Below, piece after piece: positions 6,926 to 15,546 of a stretch of 23,336 bases of DNA. The notes beneath the pieces are model-generated. The model was not told the DNA's origin, did no database searches, and saw only the letters and a list, made by a program, of their open reading frames with translations. Location of the stretch: contig JAKSBM010000861.1 of the NCBI GenBank assembly GCA_022361135.1, positions 1-23,336 of the forward strand. The letters run 5' to 3'. This DNA is from Desulfobacterales bacterium (lineage in GTDB: Bacteria > Desulfobacterota > Desulfobacteria > Desulfobacterales > Desulfobacteraceae). The translations under genes were made by a program, and so were the position numbers. Position 1 is the stretch's first letter. Each line of letters begins with the position of its first letter.

Positions 6926-8314
6926 CTATCCTTTGGGGGTGAGGGCCTTGTCCAGGTGGTATTTTTTCAGCTTTTGATTGAGCCCGCTTTTCCCGATTCC
7001 CAGGAGTTTGGCCGCCTTGGTCTGGACATTGCCGCATTTTTTCATGGCATTCTGGATCATTCGTTTTTCAACGGCGGCAAGGGTTTCGGCCAGGCCCACC
7101 CCTTCCGGGATCCCTTCAAGCTGGAGGGTGGAACTATCTCCCCGGCGCAGGTGACCGGGCAGGTCTGATGGCGAAATCTGGGGACCGCCGGCTAAAATGA
7201 CCGAGCGCTCGATGACATTTTCAAGCTCACGGACATTGCCCTTCCAATTGTATTCGCAGAGCCGTTGGGCCGCCTCGGGGGTGACCCCGGTGACCGAGGT
7301 GGGGGATTCCGGTCCCTGGGTGTATTTTTCAATGAAATGGGTGATGAGCAAAGGGATATCCTCGGATCGCTTCCGCAGGGGGGGGAGGGTGGCCTTGACC
7401 ACATTCAGGCGGTAATAAAGGTCTTCCCTGAAATTTCCCCTTTGGATCTCTTCTTCCAGATCCTTATTGGTGGCTGCAATGAGTCGAAAATCCACGGGAA
7501 TCACCGTGCCGCCTCCCACCCGTTCGATGGTTTTCTCCTGGAGTACCCGGAGGAGTTTGACCTGGAGGGGCAGGGAGAGTTCGCCGATTTCATCCAGAAA
7601 AAGGGTCCCTTTCTCCGCCATTTCAAAGCGTCCCTTTTTCATGGCTCCGGCACCGGTGAATGCCCCCTTTTCGTGGCCGAAAAGTTCACTTTCCAGAAGG
7701 GTTTCGGCAAAGGCGGCGCAATTGACCGCCACCATGGGTTTATCCTTCCTTAAGCTGTTGTAATGGATGGAGCGGGCCACCATTTCTTTGCCGGTTCCGC
7801 TTTCCCCTTCCAGGAGTACGGTGGCCTGGGTGGGGGCCACCTTTTGGATGATTTCGTAGAGTTCCTGCATGGGGCGGCTTTTGCCGATGATATTGTCAAA
7901 GTGGTACCGGTTCTGGATGGCCGAGCGGAGCAGGCTGTTTTCCTGGACAATGCGATACATGGACAGAGCCTTGGCCACATGGGCAATGAGGGCTTCGTTT
8001 TCAAAGGGTTTTAAAATAAAGGTGTAGGCGCCCTTGTGCATGGCATCCACGGCCTTTTCAACACTGCCGAAGGCGGTCATGATGATGACGGGCAGGTCGG
8101 GTTTGACCTCCTTGATTTTCTCCAGCAGATGGATGCCGGTCATGCCGGGCATCTTCACATCGGTGAGAACCAGATCGATAAGGTGGGAGTTGATGATGTC
8201 CAGTGCTTCCATGCCGCTTGAGGCGGTGAGGGCATCATATCCTTCTTCCCTGAGAATTTCGCCCAGGATGACGGGATAATGTTTTTCGTCGTCGACAATG
8301 AGAATGGTTTCCAT
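6926..8314 (-). CDS. NtrC-family sigma-54-dependent response regulator
   Basis: A 462-residue transcription activator. The receiver domain (1-120) has Asp8/Asp9, the phosphorylation site Asp52, Thr80 and Lys102. The AAA+ domain (about 138-370) has Walker A GESGTGKE (170-177), the sigma-54 contact loop GAFTGA (217-222), and Walker B LFLDEIG with Asp241 and Glu242; NWKGNVRELENVIERSV closes it. The C-terminal Fis-type helix-turn-helix is AAKLLGIGKSGLNQKLKKY. All parts needed for phosphorylation-controlled activation of sigma-54 RNA polymerase are intact. It follows the kinase gene by nine bases. It resembles ZraR/AtoC-type regulators, but I do not assign a symbol. The only sigma-54 promoter I see nearby is 267 bp beyond its stop codon. 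Confidence 0.95.
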   Translation of the reverse strand: METILIVDDEKHYPVILGEILREEGYDALTASSGMEALDIINSHLIDLVLTDVKMPGMTGIHLLEKIKEVKPDLPVIIMTAFGSVEKAVDAMHKGAYTFILKPFENEALIAHVAKALSMYRIVQENSLLRSAIQNRYHFDNIIGKSRPMQELYEIIQKVAPTQATVLLEGESGTGKEMVARSIHYNSLRKDKPMVAVNCAAFAETLLESELFGHEKGAFTGAGAMKKGRFEMAEKGTLFLDEIGELSLPLQVKLLRVLQEKTIERVGGGTVIPVDFRLIAATNKDLEEEIQRGNFREDLYYRLNVVKATLPPLRKRSEDIPLLITHFIEKYTQGPESPTSVTGVTPEAAQRLCEYNWKGNVRELENVIERSVILAGGPQISPSDLPGHLRRGDSSTLQLEGIPEGVGLAETLAAVEKRMIQNAMKKCGNVQTKAAKLLGIGKSGLNQKLKKYHLDKALTPKG

Positions 8315-8323
8315 TTTCCGTAT

Positions 8324-9754
8324 TTACTCCTTAACCGGCAGCGCAATTTCAACAACAGCTCCACAGGGGGCTGCATTGTCAATGGTGATGGTGCCCATAT
8401 GGGCTTCAATGATGTTTTTTACAATGCCCAGCCCCAGGCCGGTGCCACTGTCCTTGGTGGTGAAAAACGGGGTCCAGATTTTCTTCAGCAGATCCTCCTG
8501 GATGCCGTCCCCGGAATCCCTGAAGCTGATTTTGACCTGCTCGTTTTCGTACCGGGCGGAAATAAAGACGTCTCCCTCTTCCCCCGAGGCCTGGAAGGCA
8601 TTGAGGAGGATGTTGAGAAAGGCCTGATAGAGCAGGGTGGGATCGGCATCAATCAGGGGCAGATCATGGTCAAAATGGGTGTGAACCTGGATTTTGGCAT
8701 CCTCCATCTGGGGGCTGAGGTAGGAGAGGTTCTTGGTGAGGACCTCCTCCAGATGGGTGGCCCTGAAGTCGGCTTTCCTGGGCCGGGCAAAGTCGAGAAA
8801 GTCGGTGATGATCCGGTCCAGGCGCTGGGATTCTTCCACGATGATGTCCGGAATGTGAGTTCCCGCGTCCAGCTTGTCCATTTTCTTTTTCATGAGCTGG
8901 GCGCTGCTTTTAATAATGCCCAGGGGATTCCGGATTTCGTGGGAGACACCGGCGGTCATTTCCCCGATGGCTGACAAGTGTTCAGCCTGGCGGAGTTTCT
9001 CCTCCAGCTTCAATCGTTCGTCCGCCCTTTTCTGGAGAATGTTTTCCCCCTGTTTCACCACAAAGCGAAGCACCATGAAAAGGATGGTCATGACCACGGC
9101 GCAGGAGAGGACCACCAGGCCCTGGAGCTTGAAAACCTGTTTGTAGTCCTGGGAAATGTCCCGGACAATTTCAATGACCCCGATGACGTTTTGGATATCC
9201 CGTTGGTAAAAGGGCATCTCCTGCATCAGGGGGGCAAAGGTGATTATTTTGGTTTCCTGGGGGAACCAGAACAGGAGTTCCAGAAAGCTTCCCTTTTGGA
9301 TGAGTTTGGTGGTGGGTTCACCCTTCATGGCCTTTTCGTAATTCACCCCACCGGCGTTTTCCTCTCCAATGCGCTTGGATTCAAAGCTGTAGCCGATGAT
9401 GTTGTCGGTGCCGTAAATATTGACCATTTCCACGTGGAAACTGTGGAGGGTGGATTTAATGACCGTATCCAGAAGCTTGTGCTGCTTCTTTTCCCGGAGT
9501 TTGATTTCACCATGCTGGAAGGCCACGGGGGCAACAAAGCGCAGGAAAATCTGGTGGTTGAGGTTCTCCACCAGAAGGGTGTTGTATTCTTTGCTTTTTT
9601 CCAGGAGGATGTTGCGCACCCAGTGGGCATTGAGGGCGGCAATGACTATGGTGGCCGTTAACATGACGATGAGACTGGAAAAGGTAAATGCTTTAACCAG
9701 AACAAAGGGGCGGGAGCCTTGGGCATCCAGTGGGGAAGGGGCAGTTTTTTTCAC
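8324..9754 (-). CDS. Membrane sensor histidine kinase
   Basis: 476 residues. Transmembrane helix 1 is near 23-41, followed by an extracytoplasmic domain of about 170 residues and transmembrane helix 2 near 213-233. A coiled linker with no clear HAMP follows (KQGENILQKRADERLKLEEKL). The dimerisation and phospho-acceptor helix is LSAIGEMTAGVSHEIRNPLG with His272. The ATPase domain has an N box (LLNAFQA), G1 DSGDGIQEDL, F box WTPFFTT and G2 GTGLGLGIV. It phosphorylates the regulator encoded nine bases downstream. The two-helix layout with a periplasmic loop is like ZraS or AtoS and unlike the six-helix PilS kinase of pilus systems. The start is GTG, chosen because AAGGA lies just upstream; no ATG in frame fits as well. 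The ligand is unknown. Confidence 0.92.
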   Translation of the reverse strand: MKKTAPSPLDAQGSRPFVLVKAFTFSSLIVMLTATIVIAALNAHWVRNILLEKSKEYNTLLVENLNHQIFLRFVAPVAFQHGEIKLREKKQHKLLDTVIKSTLHSFHVEMVNIYGTDNIIGYSFESKRIGEENAGGVNYEKAMKGEPTTKLIQKGSFLELLFWFPQETKIITFAPLMQEMPFYQRDIQNVIGVIEIVRDISQDYKQVFKLQGLVVLSCAVVMTILFMVLRFVVKQGENILQKRADERLKLEEKLRQAEHLSAIGEMTAGVSHEIRNPLGIIKSSAQLMKKKMDKLDAGTHIPDIIVEESQRLDRIITDFLDFARPRKADFRATHLEEVLTKNLSYLSPQMEDAKIQVHTHFDHDLPLIDADPTLLYQAFLNILLNAFQASGEEGDVFISARYENEQVKISFRDSGDGIQEDLLKKIWTPFFTTKDSGTGLGLGIVKNIIEAHMGTITIDNAAPCGAVVEIALPVKE

Positions 9755-9980
9755 AATTTTCCTTGTTAATACCGTTAAATTTCACAGGGTCGCACTTCGG
9801 GGGTTTCAGCTCCCTTGCCCGGTTCTTATCACGCGGTTGAAATGGTTATTCTGCTTGACTTTCCAATCATAGTGGGTCAAATTATAGTAGCAATACCAAG
9901 ACATATCAATACCAAAAATACCAACCAAACGTATCAAATCAAAGGCGTTAGCCACGTTTATCTTTTCAGGGATAGAGGGT
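9755..9980. promoter_or_regulatory. Divergent control region between the kinase gene and pilM
   Basis: This 226-bp AT-rich region must hold the promoters of both directions. TTGACT (9855-9860) and TATAGT (9883-9888) are recognisable on the plus strand but 22 bases apart, so a standard sigma-70 pair is not clear. TTGAC (9855-9859) and GTCAA (9876-9880) form an inverted pair. Just downstream AATACCAA occurs three times (9892, 9908, 9917). I see no sigma-54 consensus in it. Confidence 0.4.
9891..9924 (+). repeat. Short AATACCAA direct repeats before pilM
   Basis: CAATACCAA occurs at 9891-9899 and 9907-9915, 16 bp apart, and AATACCAA again at 9917-9924. They lie 57-90 bp before the pilM start, between the best promoter-like bases and the gene, where a regulator could bind. 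Confidence 0.4.
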
Positions 9981-11054
9981 ATGATATTTAAAAAGAAGGA
10001 CCATCTAATCGGTTTGGATATCGGGTCCTCCTCCATCAAAGTCGCAGAGTTCGGTGAATCCAAAAAAGGAAATGTTCTCAAGAAGTTCGGCATCATGCCG
10101 GTGAAACCGGGTGCCATTGTAGAGGGGCGGATTAAGGATCTGGAAGGGGTTGCCGAAACCATTCGCGATTTATTCCAAGACCAGGGTATCAAAAATAAGA
10201 ACGTTGCCATCTCCACGGGCGGTCATTCCGTCGTCATTAAAACCATCACCACGCCCAAGGTGGCCGAGGTTGAAATCCAGAAAACCATTTACGATGAAGC
10301 AGAGCAATATATTCCCTATGATATTGAGGATGTGAATATTGATTACCAGATTCTGGGGGAGAGTGAATTTTACGAAAATCAATTGAACGTACTTCTGGTG
10401 GCCGTGAAAAAAGAGCTGGTCGCCGAGTACATCGATTTGATTTCCCTTGCCGGCCTGGTGCCCAAGATCATCGATGTGGACACATTTGCCCTCCAGAATT
10501 GCTATGAACATGCCCTCTACCAGGGGAGAACCGGGCAGGATCAGACCATTGTACTGCTGGCCGATGTGGGGGCTTCGAAAACTTCGGTTAATATCCTCCG
10601 CGGTGGGCAATCGGTTCTCATGCGGGACAATGTCCAGGGTGTGAATCAGATCATTGCGGAGATGGCCCATCAATTGGAAATGGGGGCACCCGATGCCGAG
10701 GTGATTTATAGAAACCGGTCCAAATGGGCCGAATACCAGGGCCGCATCGAAGATATTTGTCGGCAGACGGTGGATGGCTGGTGCACTGAAATGGCAGAAG
10801 TGGTCCACACCTTTCAAACCAGTGGGAATGAAGGGGAACTCGAAAAGGTCTTCATCAGTGGGGGGGGCGTGTATGTGGATGGATTCAAGGACAAGCTCAT
10901 GTCCGAATTGGGCTGTCCGGTTGAGATCTTGATGCCCTTTTCTGGGCATCTGGAAATTGAATCCCAGGCCTTTTCCCATGATTTTTTAGATGAGGTGGGG
11001 CCCCAGGCAAGCATTGCATTGGGCCTTGCCCTAAGACGGGTGAATGATAAATGA
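9981..11054 (+). CDS. pilM: Type IV pilus assembly ATPase-fold protein PilM
   Basis: Actin/FtsA-like cytoplasmic protein of 357 residues that binds the N-terminal tail of PilN and carries the alignment complex of the type IV pilus. The translation shows the phosphate-1 motif LIGLDIGSSSIKVAEF near the start, the phosphate-2 motif LLADVGASKTSVNI and the late adenosine motif VFISGGGVYVDGFKDKL. AEQYIPYDIEDVNIDYQIL is characteristic of the family. It is the first gene of the pilMNOPQ operon, and its stop overlaps the pilN start in ATGA. Two weak Shine-Dalgarno candidates (CAGGGA and GAGGG) lie before the ATG. Confidence 0.95.
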   Translation: MIFKKKDHLIGLDIGSSSIKVAEFGESKKGNVLKKFGIMPVKPGAIVEGRIKDLEGVAETIRDLFQDQGIKNKNVAISTGGHSVVIKTITTPKVAEVEIQKTIYDEAEQYIPYDIEDVNIDYQILGESEFYENQLNVLLVAVKKELVAEYIDLISLAGLVPKIIDVDTFALQNCYEHALYQGRTGQDQTIVLLADVGASKTSVNILRGGQSVLMRDNVQGVNQIIAEMAHQLEMGAPDAEVIYRNRSKWAEYQGRIEDICRQTVDGWCTEMAEVVHTFQTSGNEGELEKVFISGGGVYVDGFKDKLMSELGCPVEILMPFSGHLEIESQAFSHDFLDEVGPQASIALGLALRRVNDK

Positions 11055-11632
11055 TACGTATTAACCTACTCCCCTTTCGTAAGGATCGAAGGCGGGAAGA
11101 AATCCGTCGTCAGTTTTCAACGGTGTTGTTGGGGCTTGTTTTAACCTTTGCCGTGCTCTGGCTTTACACCCAGAGGATGGACAGTGGTATCCAAAAGCAG
11201 AGAACCCAGATCCAGGAAGCCCAGACTGAAATCGAACTGCACAAGAATAAGGCGGAACGGGTAACCCAGATTAAAAAGAACCTCAAGGTCCTGGAAGAAA
11301 AGTTGAAAATAGTCAATAATCTGAAATCCAAACGATATGATCAATTGGAATTGGTGGCCTCCCTTCCGGACTTTATGATTGGCGATAAAATGTGGATCGA
11401 GAACATGACCAGTTCCTCCAGGGATGTGGTGATCAAGGGTGTGGCCTTTGACAACCCCATTATTGCAGATTTCATGAAGCGCCTTGAATCTTCCTCCTTT
11501 TTTTCAACCGTTGACTTGAAGTTGGCCCAGACCCGGGAATTTAAAAATGGGGTCAACCTGAAATCCTTTGAAGTCATTTGCAGGAAATCAGTGAACCGGC
11601 CGTCTCCCATGGCCGTGGCCAAGGGAAAATAA
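11051..11632 (+). CDS. pilN: Type IV pilus inner-membrane protein PilN
   Basis: 193 residues. The N-terminus MIRINLLPF is the conserved tail that docks into PilM. One transmembrane helix follows at about 24-43 (STVLLGLVLTFAVLWLYT), then a periplasmic coiled coil (about 45-95) and a small ferredoxin-like domain (MWIENMTSSSRDVVIKGVAF). It forms a heterodimer with PilO in the periplasm. Its start overlaps the pilM stop, and pilO follows after nine bases, as usual in this operon. Confidence 0.93.
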   Translation: MIRINLLPFRKDRRREEIRRQFSTVLLGLVLTFAVLWLYTQRMDSGIQKQRTQIQEAQTEIELHKNKAERVTQIKKNLKVLEEKLKIVNNLKSKRYDQLELVASLPDFMIGDKMWIENMTSSSRDVVIKGVAFDNPIIADFMKRLESSSFFSTVDLKLAQTREFKNGVNLKSFEVICRKSVNRPSPMAVAKGK

Positions 11633-11641
11633 GGATCAAAA

Positions 11642-12292
11642 ATGGCAGGAATAAAAGCATTAAATAATGTGGGAAAGGTTCAGGACCGGTTCTATGAACG
11701 CCTGGGGAAAATGTCAAAGACCCGGCGTCTGTTTTTCTATGGCCTGGTTTTCATGGTGGTCCTGGGGGGCTGGTATTATCTTTTCCTGGGGCCTAAAAAT
11801 AAAGAATTATCCCGTCTGGAATCCAAGTATGTGGCCGAATCCAGAAAGTTGGAGGGCTATAAGCTCAAAGCCCGGGCCTATAAAAAATGGGAAAGGAAGA
11901 TGGCCTCGGTGGAGGAAATGTTCCATGCGGCAACGGATGCCCTTCCGGATAAGCGGGAATTACCCGCATTGCTCAAGGGCATTTCCCTGGCTGGAAGCCG
12001 TGCCGGATTGGAATTCCTTTTATTCCAGCCCGACCCCGAGGTGGACAGGGATTTTTATAAGGAAATTCCCATTTCCTTGAAGGTGCAGGGCCATTACCAT
12101 CAAATGGCCGAGTTTTTCATTCAAGTGGCCCAATTGAACCGGATTGTCAGCATTAAAAATCTGACCATGGTCAGGCATCCGGATCGAATGGAAGCCATTG
12201 AGATGAATTGCAGGGCCGTAACCTACATGTTTTCGGAAAGCAGTACGGCTAAAAAAGATGGTAAGAAGAAACGAAAAAAGAAAAAGAGTTAA
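11642..12292 (+). CDS. pilO: Type IV pilus inner-membrane protein PilO
   Basis: 216 residues with one transmembrane helix at about 29-49 (RLFFYGLVFMVVLGGWYYLF). A coiled coil (about 52-95) and a C-terminal ferredoxin-like domain follow (LAGSRAGLEFLLFQPDPEVD; VQGHYHQMAEFFIQVAQLNRIVSIKNL). It pairs with PilN and contacts PilP. AAGGATCAAAA before the ATG is the ribosome site. The last 16 or so residues are almost all lysine or arginine (KKDGKKKRKKKKS), an odd tail for a periplasmic protein; it may bind wall polymers or just be a low-complexity end. Confidence 0.93.
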   Translation: MAGIKALNNVGKVQDRFYERLGKMSKTRRLFFYGLVFMVVLGGWYYLFLGPKNKELSRLESKYVAESRKLEGYKLKARAYKKWERKMASVEEMFHAATDALPDKRELPALLKGISLAGSRAGLEFLLFQPDPEVDRDFYKEIPISLKVQGHYHQMAEFFIQVAQLNRIVSIKNLTMVRHPDRMEAIEMNCRAVTYMFSESSTAKKDGKKKRKKKKS

Positions 12293-12304
12293 GGAAGTTG
12301 CCTC

Positions 12305-12955
12305 ATGCGTTTGATTAAAATATGGGGGGTGATCACCGCCGTTTCCGTGGGCATTATCCTGGTATCCAATATCGGGCCCCGGGAGTCCATTGGCCAGACC
12401 GGCCCGGAAGGTGTCGTCTCCGGAGTGATTGCCAAGCCCAAAGTAAAATCGCCCTCTCCATCCGTGCCCAAGACGTCGTTGAATCTTGCCGTGAATAAGC
12501 TGAAGAAAAACACGCCTAAAAAGATGTCCATTTCCGTAAAACCAAACCCCGAAGCATCCCTGATCGGTGGGTTTGATAAAGCAAAATATGATGTGGCAGG
12601 CAAAGTCGATCCCTTTGTTCCCCTTGTTCAAAATCCCAATGGTGATGGTTCCCGTGGAAAGCAGATCCCAGTAAAGCCCAAACGTATTTTAACTCCCCTT
12701 GAAAAAATGGAATTGAATCAATTGAAACTGGTTGCCATTATCACCACATCCAGTCGAAGGATTGCCATGGTGGAGGAAATGACCGGTAAGGGATATGAGG
12801 TTAATATCGGGACATATATTGGGAAGAACAGCGGCCAGGTGACATCCATCGAGCCCGACGGTATCAAAGTGAAAGAGTATGTCACCGACTATAAAGGACG
12901 GGCTGTGGCGCGTTATCAGCAAATCAAATTACGCAAAGGGAATGATGGGGAATAA
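12305..12955 (+). CDS. pilP: Type IV pilus assembly protein PilP
   Basis: 216 residues. A hydrophobic N-terminal helix (about 4-22), a long flexible stretch, then the PilP beta-sandwich domain (about 100-216) with KVDPFVPLV, LTPLEKMELNQLKLVAIITT and the repeat-like YEVNIGTYIGKNSGQVTSIE. PilP links the PilN/PilO pair to the PilQ secretin across the periplasm. Many PilP proteins are lipoproteins; this N-terminus has no cysteine, so it is probably held by its uncleaved helix or released after signal cleavage. Ribosome site AAGGAAG lies before the ATG. pilQ starts one base after its stop. Confidence 0.93.
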   Translation: MRLIKIWGVITAVSVGIILVSNIGPRESIGQTGPEGVVSGVIAKPKVKSPSPSVPKTSLNLAVNKLKKNTPKKMSISVKPNPEASLIGGFDKAKYDVAGKVDPFVPLVQNPNGDGSRGKQIPVKPKRILTPLEKMELNQLKLVAIITTSSRRIAMVEEMTGKGYEVNIGTYIGKNSGQVTSIEPDGIKVKEYVTDYKGRAVARYQQIKLRKGNDGE

Positions 12956-12956
12956 A

Positions 12957-15407
12957 ATGTATAAGCTTTGGTTAGACAGATTGGGTGTCGTCTTCATGTC
13001 TTTTGTCCTGGTTGCCGGGATTTTATTGGGGACGGGATGTATGTCCCAGAATAAGGATATGGCCCAGCCCTCCGGCAGCAGTACGGGCAAGGCCGAGGCC
13101 GTCCCTGCTCCGGTGATTCATACGGTTTCCATGGCACCCTCTCCGGGGGGCCATCGTTTGAAAATCATGGGCAGCGCCCCCCTTTCCTGCACCGCCATTA
13201 AGCAGGCATTCCCCTTTGGGGTGGTGGTCTATTTTCCGGACACCAAGGTATTGCCCGAGTTGGTGGAACAGGGTGTGGCTGCCACGGGGCCGGTGGGGAA
13301 GGTGAATGTTTCCTATGCAGACAGCAAAGAGACCATGGTCAAGGTGGAGGTATTGCTCAAGGAAGATCTGGCCTACGAAGTCACGGAAGCCGATCAGCAG
13401 GTGGAGTTGGTCCTGTCCCATGCCGGTGGGATGAAACACAGCGCACCTGTTGTGGAGATAGAGCCCGTGGAAACGGCTAAGCAGCAGCCCCCCACCCCAG
13501 CACCCAAAACCGATCCTCCTCCCAAGAAAATCGTGAAAGCGCCAGCTCCCAAAGCCCCAACTTCCAAAACGCCAGCTCCCATGACCCCGGTTAAAAATGC
13601 CATGGTCAACGGCATAAAATTTGAAGCCGATAAGAATGGCTTATCCCATATTTGGTTCGAGACCACCGGGCCGGTGGGCCATAAAACGGCCTGGGTCGGA
13701 GAGCGTCAGGTGCTCCTTACCCTGGAGAATACCCAAATTCCGATTCGCCATCGCCGCCCCCTCTTGACCCAGTACTTTAACTCGGCAGTGGACCGGGTGG
13801 TCCCCGTCCCCCAATCGGGGAAGATGTCAAAGGATTCGGAGGTGGCCATTTACCTTCGTGAAAAGGTTCCCTTTGAGGTGAATGTTGAAAACAATCGACT
13901 TACGCTTATGTTCGAACCTTCTGCCATGCAGCCCCCCATGTTTGAAAAGGGGATGAAGAAGGCAATGATGCTGAATTCCGGGGGACCTTATGCCAAAGCG
14001 GCGGCCCCGGTTCAGGGTAATCCTGTCGTCCAGGGCGTTGCGCCCATGGTGGGTGGAAGCATGCCCCAGCACATTGGAAACCCCGTGTTGGAAATGGGGA
14101 TGCCCGGCCAGGAAGCCATGGCCGTTGGAACCGAAGAGGTGGATACCTTTAATTCAAAGGTCAGCTATACCGGAGAAAAAATCAAACTCGATTTTTACGA
14201 CACCGATATTAAAAATGTTTTCCGGATTCTCAGAAGTGTCAGTGGGAAGAATTTTGCCGTGGATAAAAATGTCCAGGGTAAGGTGACCATGGCATTGGAT
14301 AAGCCGGTTCCATGGGATCAAGTCTTGGATCTGGTATTGAAAATGAATGGCCTGGGGCGCAAGTATGAGAACAATGTTATTCGCATCGCCACGGTGGAGA
14401 CCCTGAAAAAGGAAGAGCAGGATCTCCAGGAAACCCTGGAGGCCAGGAAAAAAGCCCAGGAACAAAAGAAGAGTTTAGAACCCCTGCATACGGAGTATAT
14501 CCCCATAAATTATTCCGATGCCTCTGTGGATATCCAGCCCAATATTACCCCCCTGCTTTCCAAGGACAGGGGGAAGATATCCGTGGATAAGCGGACCAAT
14601 ATGATTATTGTTACAGATACCCGTGAGAAAATCGCCCAGATACGGGACATGATTTATCGGTTGGATACGGTGACTCCCCAGATCATGATCGAAGCCAAGG
14701 TGGTTGAGGTTAATAAGAGCTTTTCCAGGAGCATTGGTTTGGGACTTCAATTTTCCAATGATCCCGATAAGACTTCAGGGTTCATCAATGATCATGATAT
14801 TTCCATCAATAAACAGGCCGGCTCCGGACTTACGGCGGATATTTCCTTTTTTAATCTCCTGGGATCGTCCCATGCCGCATTGGAAGCCCGGTTGGATGCA
14901 TCTGAACAATTGGGTAATGTTCGCATTGTTTCGTCCCCCCGGATTCTGACCTTGGACAATAAAACAGCCAAGATAAAACAGGGGATTGAATATGCCTATC
15001 TGGAGCGGGACGATTCCGGTGGATCCTCGGTCAAGTTTAAGGATATTGATCTGCTCCTGGAAGTCACCCCCCATGTGACACCGGATCAGCGGATTTCAAT
15101 GACCCTGACCCTGACCAAGAACGATATCTCCGGCGTTACCGACGACGGTGCCCCTACCCTGTCCACCAATGAAGCCCAGACCGAGCTTTTGGTGAACAAT
15201 AACGATACCGTGGTCATCGGCGGCATTGTGAAGAGCCGGACCAATAAGGATAATAAGTCCCTTCCCTTCCTGTCCCAGGTACCGGTGCTGAATACGATCT
15301 TCGGCACCGATTTTAAGGAGGAAGAACGCAATGAATTGTTGATCTTCCTGACCCCCACCATCGTTCAGTTGGAGCAGAAGCGAAATGTGTTGCCCATGAC
15401 CAACTAG
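12957..15407 (+). CDS. pilQ: Type IV pilus outer-membrane secretin PilQ
   Basis: 816 residues from the ATG at 12957, which has GGGGA just upstream. In-frame starts further upstream (12942, 12945) would overlap pilP and spoil the signal peptide. Order: signal sequence with a possible but weak lipobox (LLGTGC, Cys28); AMIN domain 1 (about 55-140); a Pro/Ala/Lys-rich linker (about 165-205); AMIN domain 2 (about 215-300); a Met/Gly/Pro-rich stretch; an STN/N0 domain (KIKLDFYDTDIKNVFRILRS); a secretin N1 domain (YIPINYSDASVDIQPNITPL); and the secretin barrel (IMIEAKVVEVNKSFSRSIGL through VPVLNTIFGTDFKEEERNEL). It is the gated pore through which the pilus leaves the cell. The AMIN domains bind peptidoglycan. 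Last gene of the operon. Confidence 0.95.
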   Translation: MYKLWLDRLGVVFMSFVLVAGILLGTGCMSQNKDMAQPSGSSTGKAEAVPAPVIHTVSMAPSPGGHRLKIMGSAPLSCTAIKQAFPFGVVVYFPDTKVLPELVEQGVAATGPVGKVNVSYADSKETMVKVEVLLKEDLAYEVTEADQQVELVLSHAGGMKHSAPVVEIEPVETAKQQPPTPAPKTDPPPKKIVKAPAPKAPTSKTPAPMTPVKNAMVNGIKFEADKNGLSHIWFETTGPVGHKTAWVGERQVLLTLENTQIPIRHRRPLLTQYFNSAVDRVVPVPQSGKMSKDSEVAIYLREKVPFEVNVENNRLTLMFEPSAMQPPMFEKGMKKAMMLNSGGPYAKAAAPVQGNPVVQGVAPMVGGSMPQHIGNPVLEMGMPGQEAMAVGTEEVDTFNSKVSYTGEKIKLDFYDTDIKNVFRILRSVSGKNFAVDKNVQGKVTMALDKPVPWDQVLDLVLKMNGLGRKYENNVIRIATVETLKKEEQDLQETLEARKKAQEQKKSLEPLHTEYIPINYSDASVDIQPNITPLLSKDRGKISVDKRTNMIIVTDTREKIAQIRDMIYRLDTVTPQIMIEAKVVEVNKSFSRSIGLGLQFSNDPDKTSGFINDHDISINKQAGSGLTADISFFNLLGSSHAALEARLDASEQLGNVRIVSSPRILTLDNKTAKIKQGIEYAYLERDDSGGSSVKFKDIDLLLEVTPHVTPDQRISMTLTLTKNDISGVTDDGAPTLSTNEAQTELLVNNNDTVVIGGIVKSRTNKDNKSLPFLSQVPVLNTIFGTDFKEEERNELLIFLTPTIVQLEQKRNVLPMTN

Positions 15408-15455
15408 GAATATGAATTCATTGTGAAATAAATAAAGGGATTTTCACTTACATCC

Positions 15456-15487
15456 AAAGGCCCAATGGTTTCAACCATTGGGCCTTT
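15456..15487. terminator. Terminator between pilQ and the convergent TPR gene
   Basis: AAAGGCCCAATGGTT (15456-15470) and AACCATTGGGCCTTT (15473-15487) are perfect 15-base inverted copies. A short gap leads to T-rich sequence on the plus strand, including a T8 run near 15511. It ends the pil operon and may serve both directions. Confidence 0.85.
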
Positions 15488-15546
15488 AGTTTGTTTTGGG
15501 GCAGGGCCTGTTTTTTTTATTTTTTCATTTCGTCTGGCTTCCTGTA

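Noticed and set aside
6922..6939. CCCCC/GGGGG hairpin at the end of the regulator gene as its terminator
   Set aside because: Five base pairs, no T tract, and it overlaps the last codons.
6854..7168. 104-codon plus-strand open frame in the intergenic region and over the end of the regulator gene
   Set aside because: Most of it lies antisense to the regulator's HTH and linker, there is no convincing ribosome site, and the translation has no recognisable domain; it is a shadow frame.
9806..10216. 136-codon minus-strand frame across the pilM upstream region
   Set aside because: Overlaps the well-supported pilM start on the other strand and has no family resemblance.
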